From Gigantopelta aegis (lineage: Eukaryota; Mollusca; Gastropoda; Neomphalida; Peltospiridae), in assembly GCF_016097555.1 (NCBI RefSeq), contig NC_054701.1, positions 7,325,469-7,389,468 of the forward strand: a stretch of DNA of 64,000 nt, given 5' to 3'. The position numbers and the translations under genes are program-made. Numbering within the stretch: position 1 is the first letter of the stretch; each line of letters begins with the position of its first letter. Below the pieces are notes generated by a model, which saw nothing but the letters and a program-made list of their open reading frames with translations, was not told the DNA's origin and ran no database searches. Below, one piece after another: positions 21,293 to 31,876 of the stretch.

Positions 21293-22764
21293 ATGCCTCG
21301 TTTGTCAGCAGTACAGAGAGAGAGAGCCATTGGTATGGCCCAGCCGAGAGCCATGCATGACCACATTGCAAGAACATTCGCTTGTACCCGTGCTATCATA
21401 ACCAGGTTGATGGAACGTTTTCGGCAGACAGGGCAGACAACTGACAGGGCTAGGAGTGGAAGACCGCGTGTGACCACGCCCATTCAAGACCGTTCAGTGT
21501 TCTCGCTGGGTGAAAATTAAAGGAGGGCAGCCGGTCGGCACCACACCCTTCAAAAAACCAAACAAAAAACCCAATAAACAAAAAACAACAAACAAAAAAA
21601 CGGGGAGAGGGGGGAGGGAGTAGTTTGGCTATCATATTGTTGTGTGTTGGTAGACTTTGAGAAAACACATACTCCTTATTTTGTTTTTATTGCTTACATA
21701 AAATATAACTTTTATTGTGTCTATCAAACATACAAATGGATACAGATATTGGACAAAATAGAGGCTGTTAAAAATACTGTTAAATTACGTTACGGTAACT
21801 GTCGTAAATGTTTCGTCAATTGCTTTTTCGTACACAACGCGGCTTGTTTCCTTTGATGTCCAGTGTGCAGACTGATCGTTGTTTTTTGTGTGGAAAAAAG
21901 TGCATTTGGAAATAGCGGAGATAGGTGCTGGAAAATAAAGGAGGGTGCTCAAAAATAAAGGGGGGGTGGGGAACGTGAAAGGAGGGCGGCAAAATGGAAT
22001 AGTGGGGCGGGGTGCCCCGCTTAAATGGAGCAGCAAGAACACTGCCGTAACTGCACATTCTCCATCTCCGAAATCGCTTCCTCCCTGTGACTACATCGGC
22101 ATCTACAGCATTAGGACCTCGTGTTAGTCGACAGATATGGGCCAGGAGGCATCACTGTTGGCAAGTGCGAGACTGGTGACAAGTTGTATTCAGTGATGAG
22201 AGCAGGTTTTGCCTGTTTAGAGCTGATGGTTCACAGCGTGTATACAGATGTCAAGGAGAACGTGTAGTGCAGAACTGTGTCCAGGAAGTTCAAGCGTTTG
22301 GAGGAGGTGGTGTCATGGTCTGGGGAGGAATCTGTGGGGACTTGAAAACGAGGCTTGTTATTATTCACGATAACCTTAATGCAATGAGGTATCAAAATGA
22401 AGTTTTGCGACTCGTTCTGTTGCCATTTATTCAACAGCAGCCACGCGGTATACTCTTCCAGCATGACAATGCTAGACCCCATACTGCAAGGATAACACAG
22501 GACTTCCTCAACAACATGAACAGTTATGTTTTGCCATGGCCTGCATGTTCTCCTGATGTGAACCCCATCGAACATTTTTGGGATCATCTTGACAGACAAA
22601 TCAGAAGATGACCAGTACCACCGGCCAACCGTCAGAACATGGAGAGAGCTTTAATTGACGAATGGCAACAGATTCTTGCTAACGTCATCCGGCGCTTGAA
22701 GTCATCAATGCGGCGATGTGTTATGGCATGCATTGATGCACAAGGTGGACATACTCGCTATTAA
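21293..22764 (+). pseudogene. Tc1 transposase (DD34E), interrupted
   Basis: The N-terminal helix-turn-helix region starts at 21293 (MPRLSAVQRERAIGMAQPRA, FACTRAIITRLMERF, the GRPR box as SGRPRVTTP). The coding sequence is then cut at 21494 by the hAT-like element and resumes after 22044. The catalytic core is intact in one frame: FSDESRF (first D), FQHDNARPHTAR (second D) and SPDVNPIEHFWDHL (E), with exactly 34 residues between D and E. A stop replaces a codon at 22609-22611, just after LDRQIRR, and the natural stop lies at 22762-22764. A frame change lies upstream of the core. Non-functional. Confidence 0.9.
21495..22044. mobile_element. hAT-like non-autonomous element inside the Tc1 transposase
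   Basis: Ends CAGTGTTCTCGCTG and, in inverse, CAGTGTTCTTGCTG (22031-22044), the CAGTG start typical of hAT elements. It is 550 bp with no transposase. The subterminal regions are purine-rich (AAAGGAGGGC on both sides). An 8-bp duplication is not clean; the flanks share CCGT. The Tc1 reading frame resumes after it. Confidence 0.75.
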
Positions 22765-23249
22765 TCCAATGTTTAGTGACTTTGCAGACACTTAACATAC
22801 TGTTATTGAAAAGCTGTTCTGACAGTGACTTTGTGAATCATCTCATTTTGACCCCATGTGTCTTTGTAGCACAGTTTCTTGAACATTTTATGCTTTTATT
22901 GAATGAAATTTTGTTCACAACATGCCAAAACACCACTCTCATGAATATATATCTTTTGAACATGCAACATGTTTTGGTTTTTCTTCAGTAGTCTCTCAGA
23001 GTCTTGGTATAGTTTCTTTTGGACGTCAGTATAGAAGGAGACGACGAACTGACGTCATATTTCAGATGCAAAGTCTGAACTAGGACTGGAGAAAAAACGT
23101 CAAAATTATATGATCACATTTGTTATTACACTTGTGCTTCGTATGATTATTATTAACTCAGTTATGACTATGTGGATAATAAAATACTTTATTTTATTGG
23201 TGGTGAACATATTTTTGTTTCATATTAAATTTGTCTGCAACATTATTAG

Positions 23250-23505
23250 TTGCCTACCGGTCCAACCGGAGGGGAATATAGGTTTTGTTTCTGTCTTTCC
23301 ATATATTTATTTGCAGTGCCTCAAGATATTCAACAGAAATTTCTGCTTTATTGTGTAGAGTTAACAGATTAAGTTTGACTTTCATGGGGATTGACCCATG
23401 TATGACTTAGTTATGGTCCTTTGATCTTAGGAGCTGTGAAAATGTGTTGAGGCCAGTCGCATGCATGTATTGCATTAGTGGTTCTTTCAGAATGCTTGTT
23501 TTTCA
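23250..23505 (+). mobile_element. Dispersed repeat R3
   Basis: CCTACCGGTCCAACCGGAGG opens it, with TATAGGTTTTGTTTCTGTC, TTTGACTTTCATGGG and TCAGAATGCTTGTTTT further in. The same order occurs at 49205-49450 and, inverted, at 58160-58755 and 61845-62275. The opening is palindromic around GGTCCAACC. Confidence 0.65.
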
Positions 23506-23559
23506 TTATTGTTACTTGGTAATTAAGACATCTTCTTTTCTTCTATGCTCTCTTTAAAG

Positions 23560-23759
23560 ACGGTTGGCGGAAAGTGAAAGGGAAGTTTGTTGCTATCAAC
23601 TCGTACAGCATGAGCTGTCGCTGTCAGATGACACCAGATGGCGTGTCTCCCGCGTCTCACCTCGGCGATGGATGCATTGATCTCGTCCTGGTGTCCAACT
23701 GTTCCCGCGTCGACTACATCCGACATCTATACCGCTGTACCGATAGGAACTCCGATCAG
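23560..23759 (+). CDS. CERK: CERK exon (W-x-x-V-x-G-K-F to NSDQ)
   Basis: Acceptor TTCTATGCTCTCTTTAAAG and donor CAG|GTACAT. Two bases finish a split codon, then 66 codons. It contains HLGDG, the conserved C-terminal strand motif of the kinase fold. A SINE-A begins only about 30 bp past the donor. Confidence 0.9.
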
Positions 23760-26700
23760 GTACATCGGTAGTGTGGAATCTTTACGATTGTAGCTCAGTG
23801 ATAATGCATGTGTCTCAGTTGCTGTGGATGTCCATACTTCTAGTAGACCTATTGACATTGGTTTTCCTCCCATACAATCATATATGTTTGTTTGTTTGCA
23901 GGCACTTAATTTTGGCACATCAATAAATAAATAATAAATCAATGTGCTCTAGTGGTGCTGTTAAAGAAAACAAACTTTTAATTTTAGCATTATTTCCACA
24001 GGGAAATAAAACTGAAATTTTATGATCTGATGAAAAATTAAACCTATCAGTTTGTGAATGTTAGGAAATACTAATTCATATATCAGTGTTATCTCCCCTT
24101 CCTTCAACGTCATTACTAAATATCTAGTAGACAAACACATCTACAGGTTTATCAAATTTCAATATGTTCTTCATATCAACAGTCATCCACTGCCATACAG
24201 AGTAATTTGCCTAATCTGTTCTACAGACCTGCAGAATTATACCATTACTAGAGATTACTGGTCTGAACAAACATGCCTTTGAGAAATTAATTTCAGTTTT
24301 AGCTTTATGAATGATTCATATATCAATTCATATATCATGAGATACATGTTACAGGTTAACAACAAATGATTACAAAAGAAATGAAGATTTAATTTATTTA
24401 CTTATTTAGTCACTTAGTCACTTAGTCACATATTTAGTGGGCCTTATTTCTCTAAATGTGGATTATAAATGGAAATTACGTTCATTTGGAATACCAAACC
24501 TCGTTATTGTATGATCCAAAACATTTTAATTGAACAACGATCGAGGAAATTCCATGACACGCTTCACAAATGAGGGCCGTCTATATACATGGCAAATAAT
24601 TAACTATATTATTTCATGACAAAATAATGGTGAATACGCTGAAATAAAATAATAAACAGTTGGCACATGAACTCACAATTTAAAAAAAATTATTATTATG
24701 ATTTAAAAAAAAAGAATTTGTGGGGGTTTTTTTTAACGAAGATACCATCGTTAGCGGAGGCTATATACACAGTCGTCGTAAATATAGCCCCGTCATATAT
24801 AAACACTATCTAGTTCACAATATTCTTTGAAAATGTAACAATTCCTATCCTAAGCCAGCTGTAATTACCCATGGGGTTATGGCATATTTTGCTTATTAAT
24901 GAATTTGACATGGTGGAGAATGAAGATATTTGTGATCCAGATGTTTAGATTTTTTTGCGTATGACTAACGATAAATTTACCTATGGAAGAAAGGAAGGAA
25001 ATGTTTTATTTAAGGACTCACACTCAACACATTTTATTTAGGGTTATATGGCGTTAGATATATGGTTAAGGACCGCACAGATATTGAGAGAGGAAACCCG
25101 CTGTTGCCACTTCATGGGCTACTCTTTTTGAATAGCAGCAAGGGATCTTTTATATGCACCATCCCACAGACAGGATAGTACATATCACGGCCTTTGTTAC
25201 ACCAGTTGTGGAGCACTGGCTGGAACGAGAAATAGCCTAATAGGTCCACTGACGGAATTTAGCTGTGGATGCCTAACTAGTCGGGATTGTCGACGTTTAA
25301 CATGCTTCTGTTACTAAAATAAATTAATGTATAATTTTATTATCATTCAGTACATGTTTTTATTAATTTTTATTAACTTATTTTTAATGGAATTTTTTTT
25401 CTATTTACTCTATGTTGCTGAGGACGGTCATGTGTTCTCGTTACACAAGCTTAGTAAATCGTTTTGACACTGGTTATTAAGGGGATGCCCATTACATGAC
25501 TCAAAAATAATACGTCATACCTCTGCTCTCCAAATAGCTGTTATTTTTCTCGAAATTATGGACCGTCGATATTATTCAATTATTTTTACAAAATATCAAT
25601 AATAAGTGGAATATGGTGGTTATGTAGATGGTTCAATAAAGTACTTTTAGGGTCACTAATTAGGTCAACCATCTGTGACTGAGTGCCTTTAAAGTAGACA
25701 ACAGTTAATAATTTAAAAATTAATGACATTTAATAATCTACAAAAGAATGTCTTAAACACCTGTTAGTTCATTTCCATGTTTATTATTCACACGGTTCAA
25801 CATAACCGGCAAGCACACGTGCAGTAACAAGTGTAATGATGTAATTTTAGGAAGCGACGTCATAACTTGACGTAGCTTCCCAAGTCCTAGCCCAGACTAT
25901 GCTTGTGAAATATGAAGTCATTTCTTCGTCTTCTTTTAGTTGTGGTTGAAACATTTTGAGACAGCCCTTGTTATTCATAAAAAATTACAATAATAATATG
26001 AATAATAAAGAAATTATTACACTTGTGTGTGTGTCGTACTGATATTACGAAACTCGTATCAGCATTCATGTATTTCTATTTCAGTTCAACTTTGACTTTA
26101 TTAAAGTGTTCCGTGTGAATGAGTTTAAGTTTGAGCCCCCGTCCTATTCTGACTGTGCGGAGGATGAGGATGAAGTAAACACGATAGAGATTTTGAACAA
26201 ATCCATGCAGCACAGTGTGTGGAACTGTGACGGCGAGATTGTCGAGTTTCCGAGTCTACATGTCAGGTCAGTTGTACAGTACTTCAAATTATTGTCTGAC
26301 TGTAAGTCACCAGTCTTAAAACAAAAGTGTTAAAAAAACCTCAACAGTATCAACTCCTCCCACCAAACACACCTTATTTTATAGTTCAAAAAAATGAAGT
26401 TTTATGATGTAATATTTGTTAGAGAAGGTCAGTGACTAGTTTTAGCATGATGGAAATATATTTTACATTAATCATATTTGTAATGTTAATTTCAATTACC
26501 TTTTCTGTGTCCTACATTTTTGATCTGTAATGATATTATGCCAGTGAAATCATCAGCATCAGTGCATATATTGGTTGAGGTGAAGTCTATATTTTAATAA
26601 TTAAATTTTCATTACATTCATTAAAATTGAAACGCCATCCCATTGGTCCAGCCATAGCAATGGAAGTTTGTTAATGTCTCGATGAACGTAAAAATACTGT

Positions 26701-27482
26701 TAGGGAACATCATATCTGATGACAACTCTTTATATTGCTACTTGCTCGGATTGCATGCTATTGTTTAAGAACCAAAATACAAATTCTACCAAAAATGAAA
26801 TGTTATAATTCTATCTCCCTGGACTCCAGTAAATTGTGAACATTTCTGGATGTTAGCATTCACTCCTATTTTCAGAGTGCACTGTCAGTTGATACCGCTG
26901 TTTGCCCGGGGTGTAGAAGAAGAGGAGAAGGTGTTAGTGACTCAGCTGTGTGCATAAATTGTTCTAAATATACTTCTAAAACAACTTCTTTCCGAGAGAA
27001 TCGTAACATTTTCCTTTGATTCATCTGTCCCTGGAGGGAACACTAAGGGAAGGATATATTAAATTGGCTGTGTGCTATGATTTTTTAGGAAATGAATTTT
27101 AAAAATCAGCTGTGTTTTTAAATTGTTCACAATTAATCTGCCTACCTGTTTCAGAGTACACCCTCAGTTTATTCACCCAGTGTGAGAGGAGTGAATAAAG
27201 AAAGGGAAGGATGTATTATATCAGCTGTGTTCTTAGATTGTTCTCAGAGCTTATCCACCTCTTGCAGAGTTCATTGTAACTCTCAGCTGATTCTCCTGTT
27301 AGACCAATGAGTGACAGAGGAATGGAATGATAGCTCAGCCATGTTTTTAGATTGTTCTCACTTAACTGATCACTCCCACCTCTTTCAGAGTGCACTGTCA
27401 GTTGATTGAGGTGTTTGCGCGAGGTATGGAAGAGGAAGGCAAGGATGGAGTGGGTGAGCCGTGTCCTCCCTGTTGTTCCTAG
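23560..27482 (+). CDS. CERK: Ceramide kinase, C-terminal exons (gene-level entry)
   Basis: Ceramide kinase phosphorylates ceramide to ceramide-1-phosphate at membranes. The window holds the C-terminal part after the diacylglycerol-kinase-type catalytic core. The exons read WRKVKGKFVAINSYSMSCRC, SPASHLGDGCIDLVLVSNCS, DYIRHLYRCTD, then FNFDFIKVFRVNEFKF, SVWNCDGEIVEFPSLHVR, then VHCQLI and LFARG. This order and the near-identical motifs (HLGDG, FVEVYRV-like, SxWNCDGE, VHCQL-LFARG) match vertebrate CERK to its end. All splice phases agree (phase 0, then phase 2). The kinase exons must lie upstream; none is visible between 19.6 and 23.5 kb, so the preceding intron holds at least the nested transposons. 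The final exon is present in four tandem versions (see the separate entries). Confidence 0.9.
23789..23975 (+). mobile_element. SINE-A copy with type I tail
   Basis: A tRNA-like head TTGTAGCTCAGTGATAATGC and the tail AATCAATGTGCTCTAGTGG, GTTAAAGAAAACAAAC. The central block is mostly missing. Confidence 0.55.
23976..24991. other. CERK intron, no gene
   Basis: AT-rich intron. Only short direct repeats (for example CACTTAGT repeated at 24411-24428). Confidence 0.5.
24992..25258 (-). mobile_element. SINE-A with type II tail
   Basis: Minus strand: GAGCACT/CCAGTGCTCC region, AAAAGATCCCTTGCTGC, GTGGCAACAGCGGGTTTCC, TCAATATCTGTGCGGTCC and the tail AAATAAAATGTGTTGAGTG followed by AAAACATTTCCTTCC. 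The tRNA head is missing. Confidence 0.8.
25259..25794. other. CERK intron, no gene
   Basis: No feature recognised. Confidence 0.5.
25795..26072 (-). mobile_element. MITE R2, truncated copy abutting a CERK splice acceptor
   Basis: Reverse complement shows TAATTTCTTTATTATTCAT, TTATGAATAACAAGGGC, TTTCAACCACAACTAAAAG and GTTATGACGTCGCTTCC in the same order as the copy at 38957-39336. It ends inside the hairpin at about 26072, twelve bases before exon 26085. Confidence 0.8.
26085..26266 (+). CDS. CERK: CERK exon (FNFDFIKVFRV to LHVR)
   Basis: Acceptor TTTCTATTTCAG and donor CAG|GTCAGT. 60 codons plus two bases. It contains an acidic insert (CAEDEDEVNT) and SVWNCDGE. The upstream edge lies about 12 bp from a truncated MITE (R2). 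Confidence 0.9.
26267..26875. other. CERK last intron
   Basis: AT-rich intron. Nothing else recognised. Confidence 0.5.
26876..26957 (+). CDS. CERK: CERK terminal exon, version 1
   Basis: Acceptor CCTATTTTCAG. One base completes Arg, then VHCQLIPLFARGVEEEEKVL and VTQLCA, stop TAA. It is in phase with the preceding donor and encodes a full, family-like C-terminus. Confidence 0.75.
27155..27184 (+). pseudogene. CERK: CERK terminal exon, decayed version 2
   Basis: Acceptor CCTGTTTCAG is kept and the exon reads VHPQFIHPV then stop in the right phase. The LFARG motif is lost. It could be spliced, but would give a shortened, non-conserved end. Confidence 0.6.
27268..27310 (+). pseudogene. CERK: CERK terminal exon, decayed version 3
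   Basis: Acceptor ACCTCTTGCAG is kept and the exon reads VHCNSQLILLLDQ then stop. A small insertion has shifted the frame relative to versions 1 and 4. Confidence 0.6.
27389..27482 (+). CDS. CERK: CERK terminal exon, version 4
   Basis: Acceptor CCCACCTCTTTCAG. One base completes Arg, then VHCQLIEVFARGMEEEGKDG and VGEPCPPCCS, stop TAG. It is equally in phase and ends in a cysteine-rich tail (PCPPCCS) that could be lipidated (speculative). The acceptor tract is the best of the four. Confidence 0.8.
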
Positions 27483-28675
27483 CAACGAGGAGATCAACTA
27501 GTCACAAGGGAACATTTCACAATCTCGTACCTCGTGACGCAGCGATTCCTGCACTGTAAGGGATACAGACGTCACACATATCTTCTAGATTACAGAGAGC
27601 TTCAGCTTGTGTTGGAGATTACCTGGGTCTTGTAACAATATGATGGTGTAAGTTGTTTGATTTGTGTTTAAGTTAATGACGACCAGGCTTTGAAGTAAGT
27701 TGAGAATGGTTATTTGGGTTACCAGGAGATCACCACCTGTCAGTAAAGTCGACAACAGTATTTCGTTCTACACAAAATTAAATTGAGTAAAAACACCATA
27801 GCCTGATTAATTGTGTGCTCTTTATAAATATAAGTCATACACATACAGAATATACAGTACAATGAGAACAGTGATATGAATGAAGAACAAAGGAATAATA
27901 ATGAGAATTGTAAATTTGATAAATGTGTTGTAACCTATAGGTTACCAGGCACTTATTTTATGGTAATCTATGGGTTATCACACAGTATGCTTATTTCAAT
28001 TCATGATAAACTGTTTTCATGTAGGAAAATATGCCATGAACTTAATACCTGGCAGAAATGAAAAACAATTGTTTTAATATTTGTCATGTAGAAATGTTTT
28101 ATGTGAAATATCCTGTATGAAGTTTTAATGTAGTCCCGAGTTTGATAATTGTGATCTTATACTATGTAGGTGCTACAAATGTGCATGTACATTTTGAAAA
28201 TTAAGTAATAGTTCAGTATTTAATATTTTACAAGCTTTTAGAGCAGTCTGGAGTCACTAATGTTGTTCATACTGAAATACACTGAATTTTCGCCTCTTTT
28301 GACATAATTATTTCACAATAATGTAAATGAAACTAGTCCAGAATATGTGTGACAAAGTTGCACATTTTTATTTTTTAACTCTGTTCACATCAAATATTCG
28401 TTTGGGTTTTTTTGGGGGGTTCTTTTTTGTTTTTAACCTGGTCTTCAGCCTTCTATTTAAATCAGCTAGGATACTCTTTAAATAATTGTTTATGCTTGTC
28501 AAAGGTTGTCTTATCAGATATTGCCAGGTGTTGAAATAACAGGCCTTCAGAGTTCATGGAAACAATCGTTTTTGGTAGTGTGTCAGTAGTGTGTTGGCAA
28601 AATCACCGTACCAAAATTTGGTTTCCCATGATTATTATATCGAGTACAACTATTCAACAAAAATAATAATATATA
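27483..28675 (+). other. Probable CERK 3' UTR, no gene
   Basis: No coding signal. The 3' end is not fixed. An AATAAA in GTGAATAAAGAGAAATC at 31921-31937 is one candidate poly(A) signal among several. Confidence 0.35.
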
Positions 28676-28843
28676 TAATAAATAGAGGATAATAAACGAG
28701 TTACCAGTTATTATCAAATTTATGTCCCTCGTGAAATAATTTTCACTTGTCACGAGCTTTAGTGAGTGACAAATGAAAATTATTTCACGAGGGACATAAA
28801 TTTGATAGTAACTGGTACCGAGTTTGTTATTCTATTTATTACC
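28676..28843. mobile_element. Hairpin MITE, about 75-bp arms
   Basis: Arms run from ATAATAAATAGAGGATAAT through AAATTTATGTCCCTCGTGAA and ATAATTTTCACTTGTCAC. The inverse runs from 28768 to 28843 with few mismatches. It is a close relative of 33405-33575. Confidence 0.85.
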
Positions 28844-30934
28844 TCAGCTATTTTTTCTCTAAAAGCCTTTATTTTTGACGCACATGCACAAAGGCCAACC
28901 TGTATAGGAACGATGTAAACCACTTTATGCACTGTTCTGAGAATTACTATAACGTTGTAATTTAATCACATTCATAGATAATTTTAAAAATGACAAGTTC
29001 TCTTTATTCTGCTTCCAAATCTATAATGAATTGCATTAAAATGACATTTTGTTATTAATTTAACACCAAAAACAGAGACCCGTAAATGCAAACTCTTTAA
29101 ACTACATGACATCATTTTGTGTGTTTGTCAAATCGTGATGACGTCATATTTAGTACTGACAAAGTAATTGGTTTGTAAGCATCAAATTGTCCAATAGTAT
29201 TGTTCGTTAGACCAATGCAGAATATTTCGCACTGAGAAAATATGGAAAATATTTTCCCTGTTATGAGTGACCGCTGGGGTAATAAAACAGTTTACGATGG
29301 ATTCCTATGATCACAAAGCATGAAATTTGAAATCCTATGGCCTGTAATAACCACCTTGTTCAACACTATATACTAGTACATGTTACTGTCTAGTTTAAAA
29401 TGGGCTGAGGGGTCATTAAATAACTAGTCCTTAATGGGTCATTTTCATTTTTGAAATGCTTGATTTTCACAATGTCAGAATCTCCGTCAAGGTCCTTCAG
29501 TCTACAGTTTAAAGTAGTTTGGATGCTTTTAAAGAATTTTTATGATATTCCAAGACTTGCTTTTTCTGGCAGCTTTTTTTTTTCTTCTTACTTTTTGATG
29601 TCCAGTATGCTGTAGTGTTTCAACTTTGAAAAAGAAAACAAAGAAAGAAAAAGAATAGGTATCGGTCAATGTTGTAAAATTAAAAGGGTCTTCATGATCC
29701 ATGTAAACAAATATGACATTGTTTACTACTTCAGTTTAGAAATGCAGATTAACATAGGCACATATGTGTACATGTACTTTCTTCAATTAAAAATATCAAT
29801 ATTATTATATTTTACTTCCTACTATTTCATAACTGAGCCTTTTCAAGTCCCTTCTAAAAGCTTTAATCAACCCCTACTTCCATCTGGTGTTTCTCTTGGT
29901 GGATTCACTTTGTCCATGTTTTCCAAACTTTTTCATTTGTGTGTTTGTAATTTTCTTAACCATGACATTCTTTTTCATGATTTTCTATCAAGAATGGGGT
30001 TTTTTTATCCATGATTTTTTTCTTCATGGTTTTTGTATCTAGAAATTAGAAACTATTTAAGTAATGATTAAATAAAAAGATGTATTTCACTTATTTGTTT
30101 AGGAAATCAGGAAAAATGTATTTTATCACAACCATTTTTTTTTAAATGTTCAGGTTTTTTCCATTCAGGTCCTGATCAGTTTGCATCAGATCACTGTTTT
30201 CTGTGGTGATAGATTTATAGTCAACTCTCCCAAAGTGTTTCTGTGTCTAAAGGCTATGCCACACAATAAGAGTGTCTCATGTGAAAATAGTCACCAAAAA
30301 TGGCCACAGGACAAGACATACATTATGATCCCATCAGTCGGAATGCAACTGGTTATTATCGGGGCTATTCTGGTATGAGGCATTTCTACTGGATATAAAT
30401 ATGAAGACCATATTTTACTTTAATCGGTGGATTTATCTTTTCAGTTCCCGGTTTAGTTGTCAGTTTTGTTGTTAGATCGAGTCGTAGGAATTTGAACTTC
30501 TACCTTTTAATGTTACAATAGGTTTCTGATAATAGATTTTCGATGTCCTTGTCTAAACTCTTGTTGTAACAGTTTATTGTAAATGTAGCTCAAGTCCATT
30601 TCTGGCTGTAACATACCTTTTTAGTTCTGCCTTTATTATATTACTTGTAAAGGCCAATGCCAAAAGGTAACCTACATGTATGGCACAGGCACAGACCAGC
30701 TAATGCTACAGCAACAAATTTGTGTGGCCTGGCCCTGTGTTTAAGATCAAATTCACGCTTTATGGAACAGATTTAAACCAGTCTTATTTTCATTTGACCT
30801 GTATTGCAAATGCTGATCCAAACACAGTAAGATGCAGGCTTGTGTGTGTTGTGAGGACTGGTAGACACAGCAACAGTGCCGTGAAGCCTCTTGGGTGGCC
30901 TGTGGCATTGCTAGTCACCTATGACTTCCTCTCT
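28844..30934. other. No gene recognised
   Basis: AT-rich sequence with T-rich tracts (29571-29585, 30001-30022). The open frames here have no family features. Confidence 0.5.
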
Positions 30935-31020
30935 CATCACATTGTTGCATTTACCATAGTTTGACACCCAATAGCCGGTGTATTTTTCGTGCTGGGGTGT
31001 CATTAAACATTCATTCATTC
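30935..31020 (+). mobile_element. LINE 3' end, heavily 5' truncated
   Basis: CATTTACCATAGTTTGACACC, the stem-loop (GACACCC with GGGTGTC) and (CATT)n match the end of LINE copy C. Fewer than 90 bp were inserted. Confidence 0.8.
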
Positions 31021-31417
31021 TATGACTGCCTCAGCCTTTTCGGTTTTAAGATTTAAGATTATGTAATCACTATGTCTGGACCGTTCCTACACAAGGCCAC
31101 TTTTGAAATAATAGAATTTATTAGATACTTGTGGCATGTTTTTTGGTGTACTGAAGTCTGGCGTCAGTTACAGTAACATTTAAAAGTGAAATGTCAGATT
31201 CCTGTGATTATTTTGAACTTTAACTTGTGCTACATAACCATGACCTATAGGGCACATGAATATTATACATATATATAGTTGTTTTAATGTTACCTATTAT
31301 AAAGTAGTCTTTTAGACAGGTGGCTGCTTAACACAGGTGAGTTTGTACAATGTTTACCTGTTTTGCGAGAATAGTATGGTGCTGGTTAAAGGTGACCACT
31401 ATTTTTGTGCCAGTACG

Positions 31418-31520
31418 TGGTGTCTATTTTATTATACAAGTTATTGTAGTAACGTACTTTTAAGGTCACTACTTGTTTATACTGGTACCTGGTGTCTATT
31501 TTATTATACAAGGTATTGTA
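31418..31520. repeat. Two-copy tandem repeat, about 75 bp
   Basis: TGGTGTCTATTTTATTATAC recurs at about 31419 and 31491 with related flanks (CAGTACG / TGGTACC). Confidence 0.7.
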
Positions 31521-31817
31521 ACTGTGATTGTTTTATCTGAATTTCATTCACATCATGTTGTAAATGTTCAGTTGTGAGACTAGACCGGTTTTCAATATGT
31601 CCTTAAAAGTCTGTACTTGAGTAATGTGAGCGTGTATGTGATGTCACTAATTAGGGTCCTTGCTTACAAAACTTTGCAGCCCAGGATGAAGACTAGCAAA
31701 GTCTGTTTTGCTGTGTGCTGTTTACATGGGTTATATACAGGCAAAACATAATACAGACCTTGATTTTAGACTGTCACATTTTACAGGCAAGGTATCTTGT
31801 GTGCAAGCAAGTGTTAT

Positions 31818-31876
31818 CTGATGATGATGATGTTGTTATTGATGATGATATTGTTATTGATGATGATGATGATTAG
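31818..31876. repeat. GAT / GTT-rich microsatellite
   Basis: Runs of GATGATGATG broken by TTGTTATT, repeated three times. Confidence 0.85.

Larger units (their letters stand above)
21063..23031 (+). mobile_element. Tc1-like transposon inside R2
   Basis: Terminal inverted repeats TACTGACGTCCAAAAGAAA and TTTCTTTTGGACGTCAGTA, flanked by TA duplications (21061-21062 and 23032-23033). It is 1969 bp long, of which 550 bp are a later hAT-like insertion. It encodes a Tc1 transposase remnant. Confidence 0.92.
20839..23183 (+). mobile_element. MITE R2, split by a Tc1 insertion
   Basis: The two halves (20839-21062 and 23034-23183) together match the uninterrupted R2 copy at 38957-39336. The first part forms a large hairpin (TGTGTGTCGTACTGATTTTA against AAATCAGTACGACAC), and the end is ATGTGGATAATAAA. 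The intact copy reads CACAACTAGAAGGAG at the insertion point, so the Tc1 element entered its TA. Confidence 0.85.

Noticed and set aside
21208-21668. Minus-strand frames opposite the Tc1 and hAT-like segments
   Set aside because: Shadows of the transposase and low-complexity sequence.
27216-27497. 93-codon minus-strand frame over the CERK terminal exons
   Set aside because: Antisense to the repeated exons; no features.
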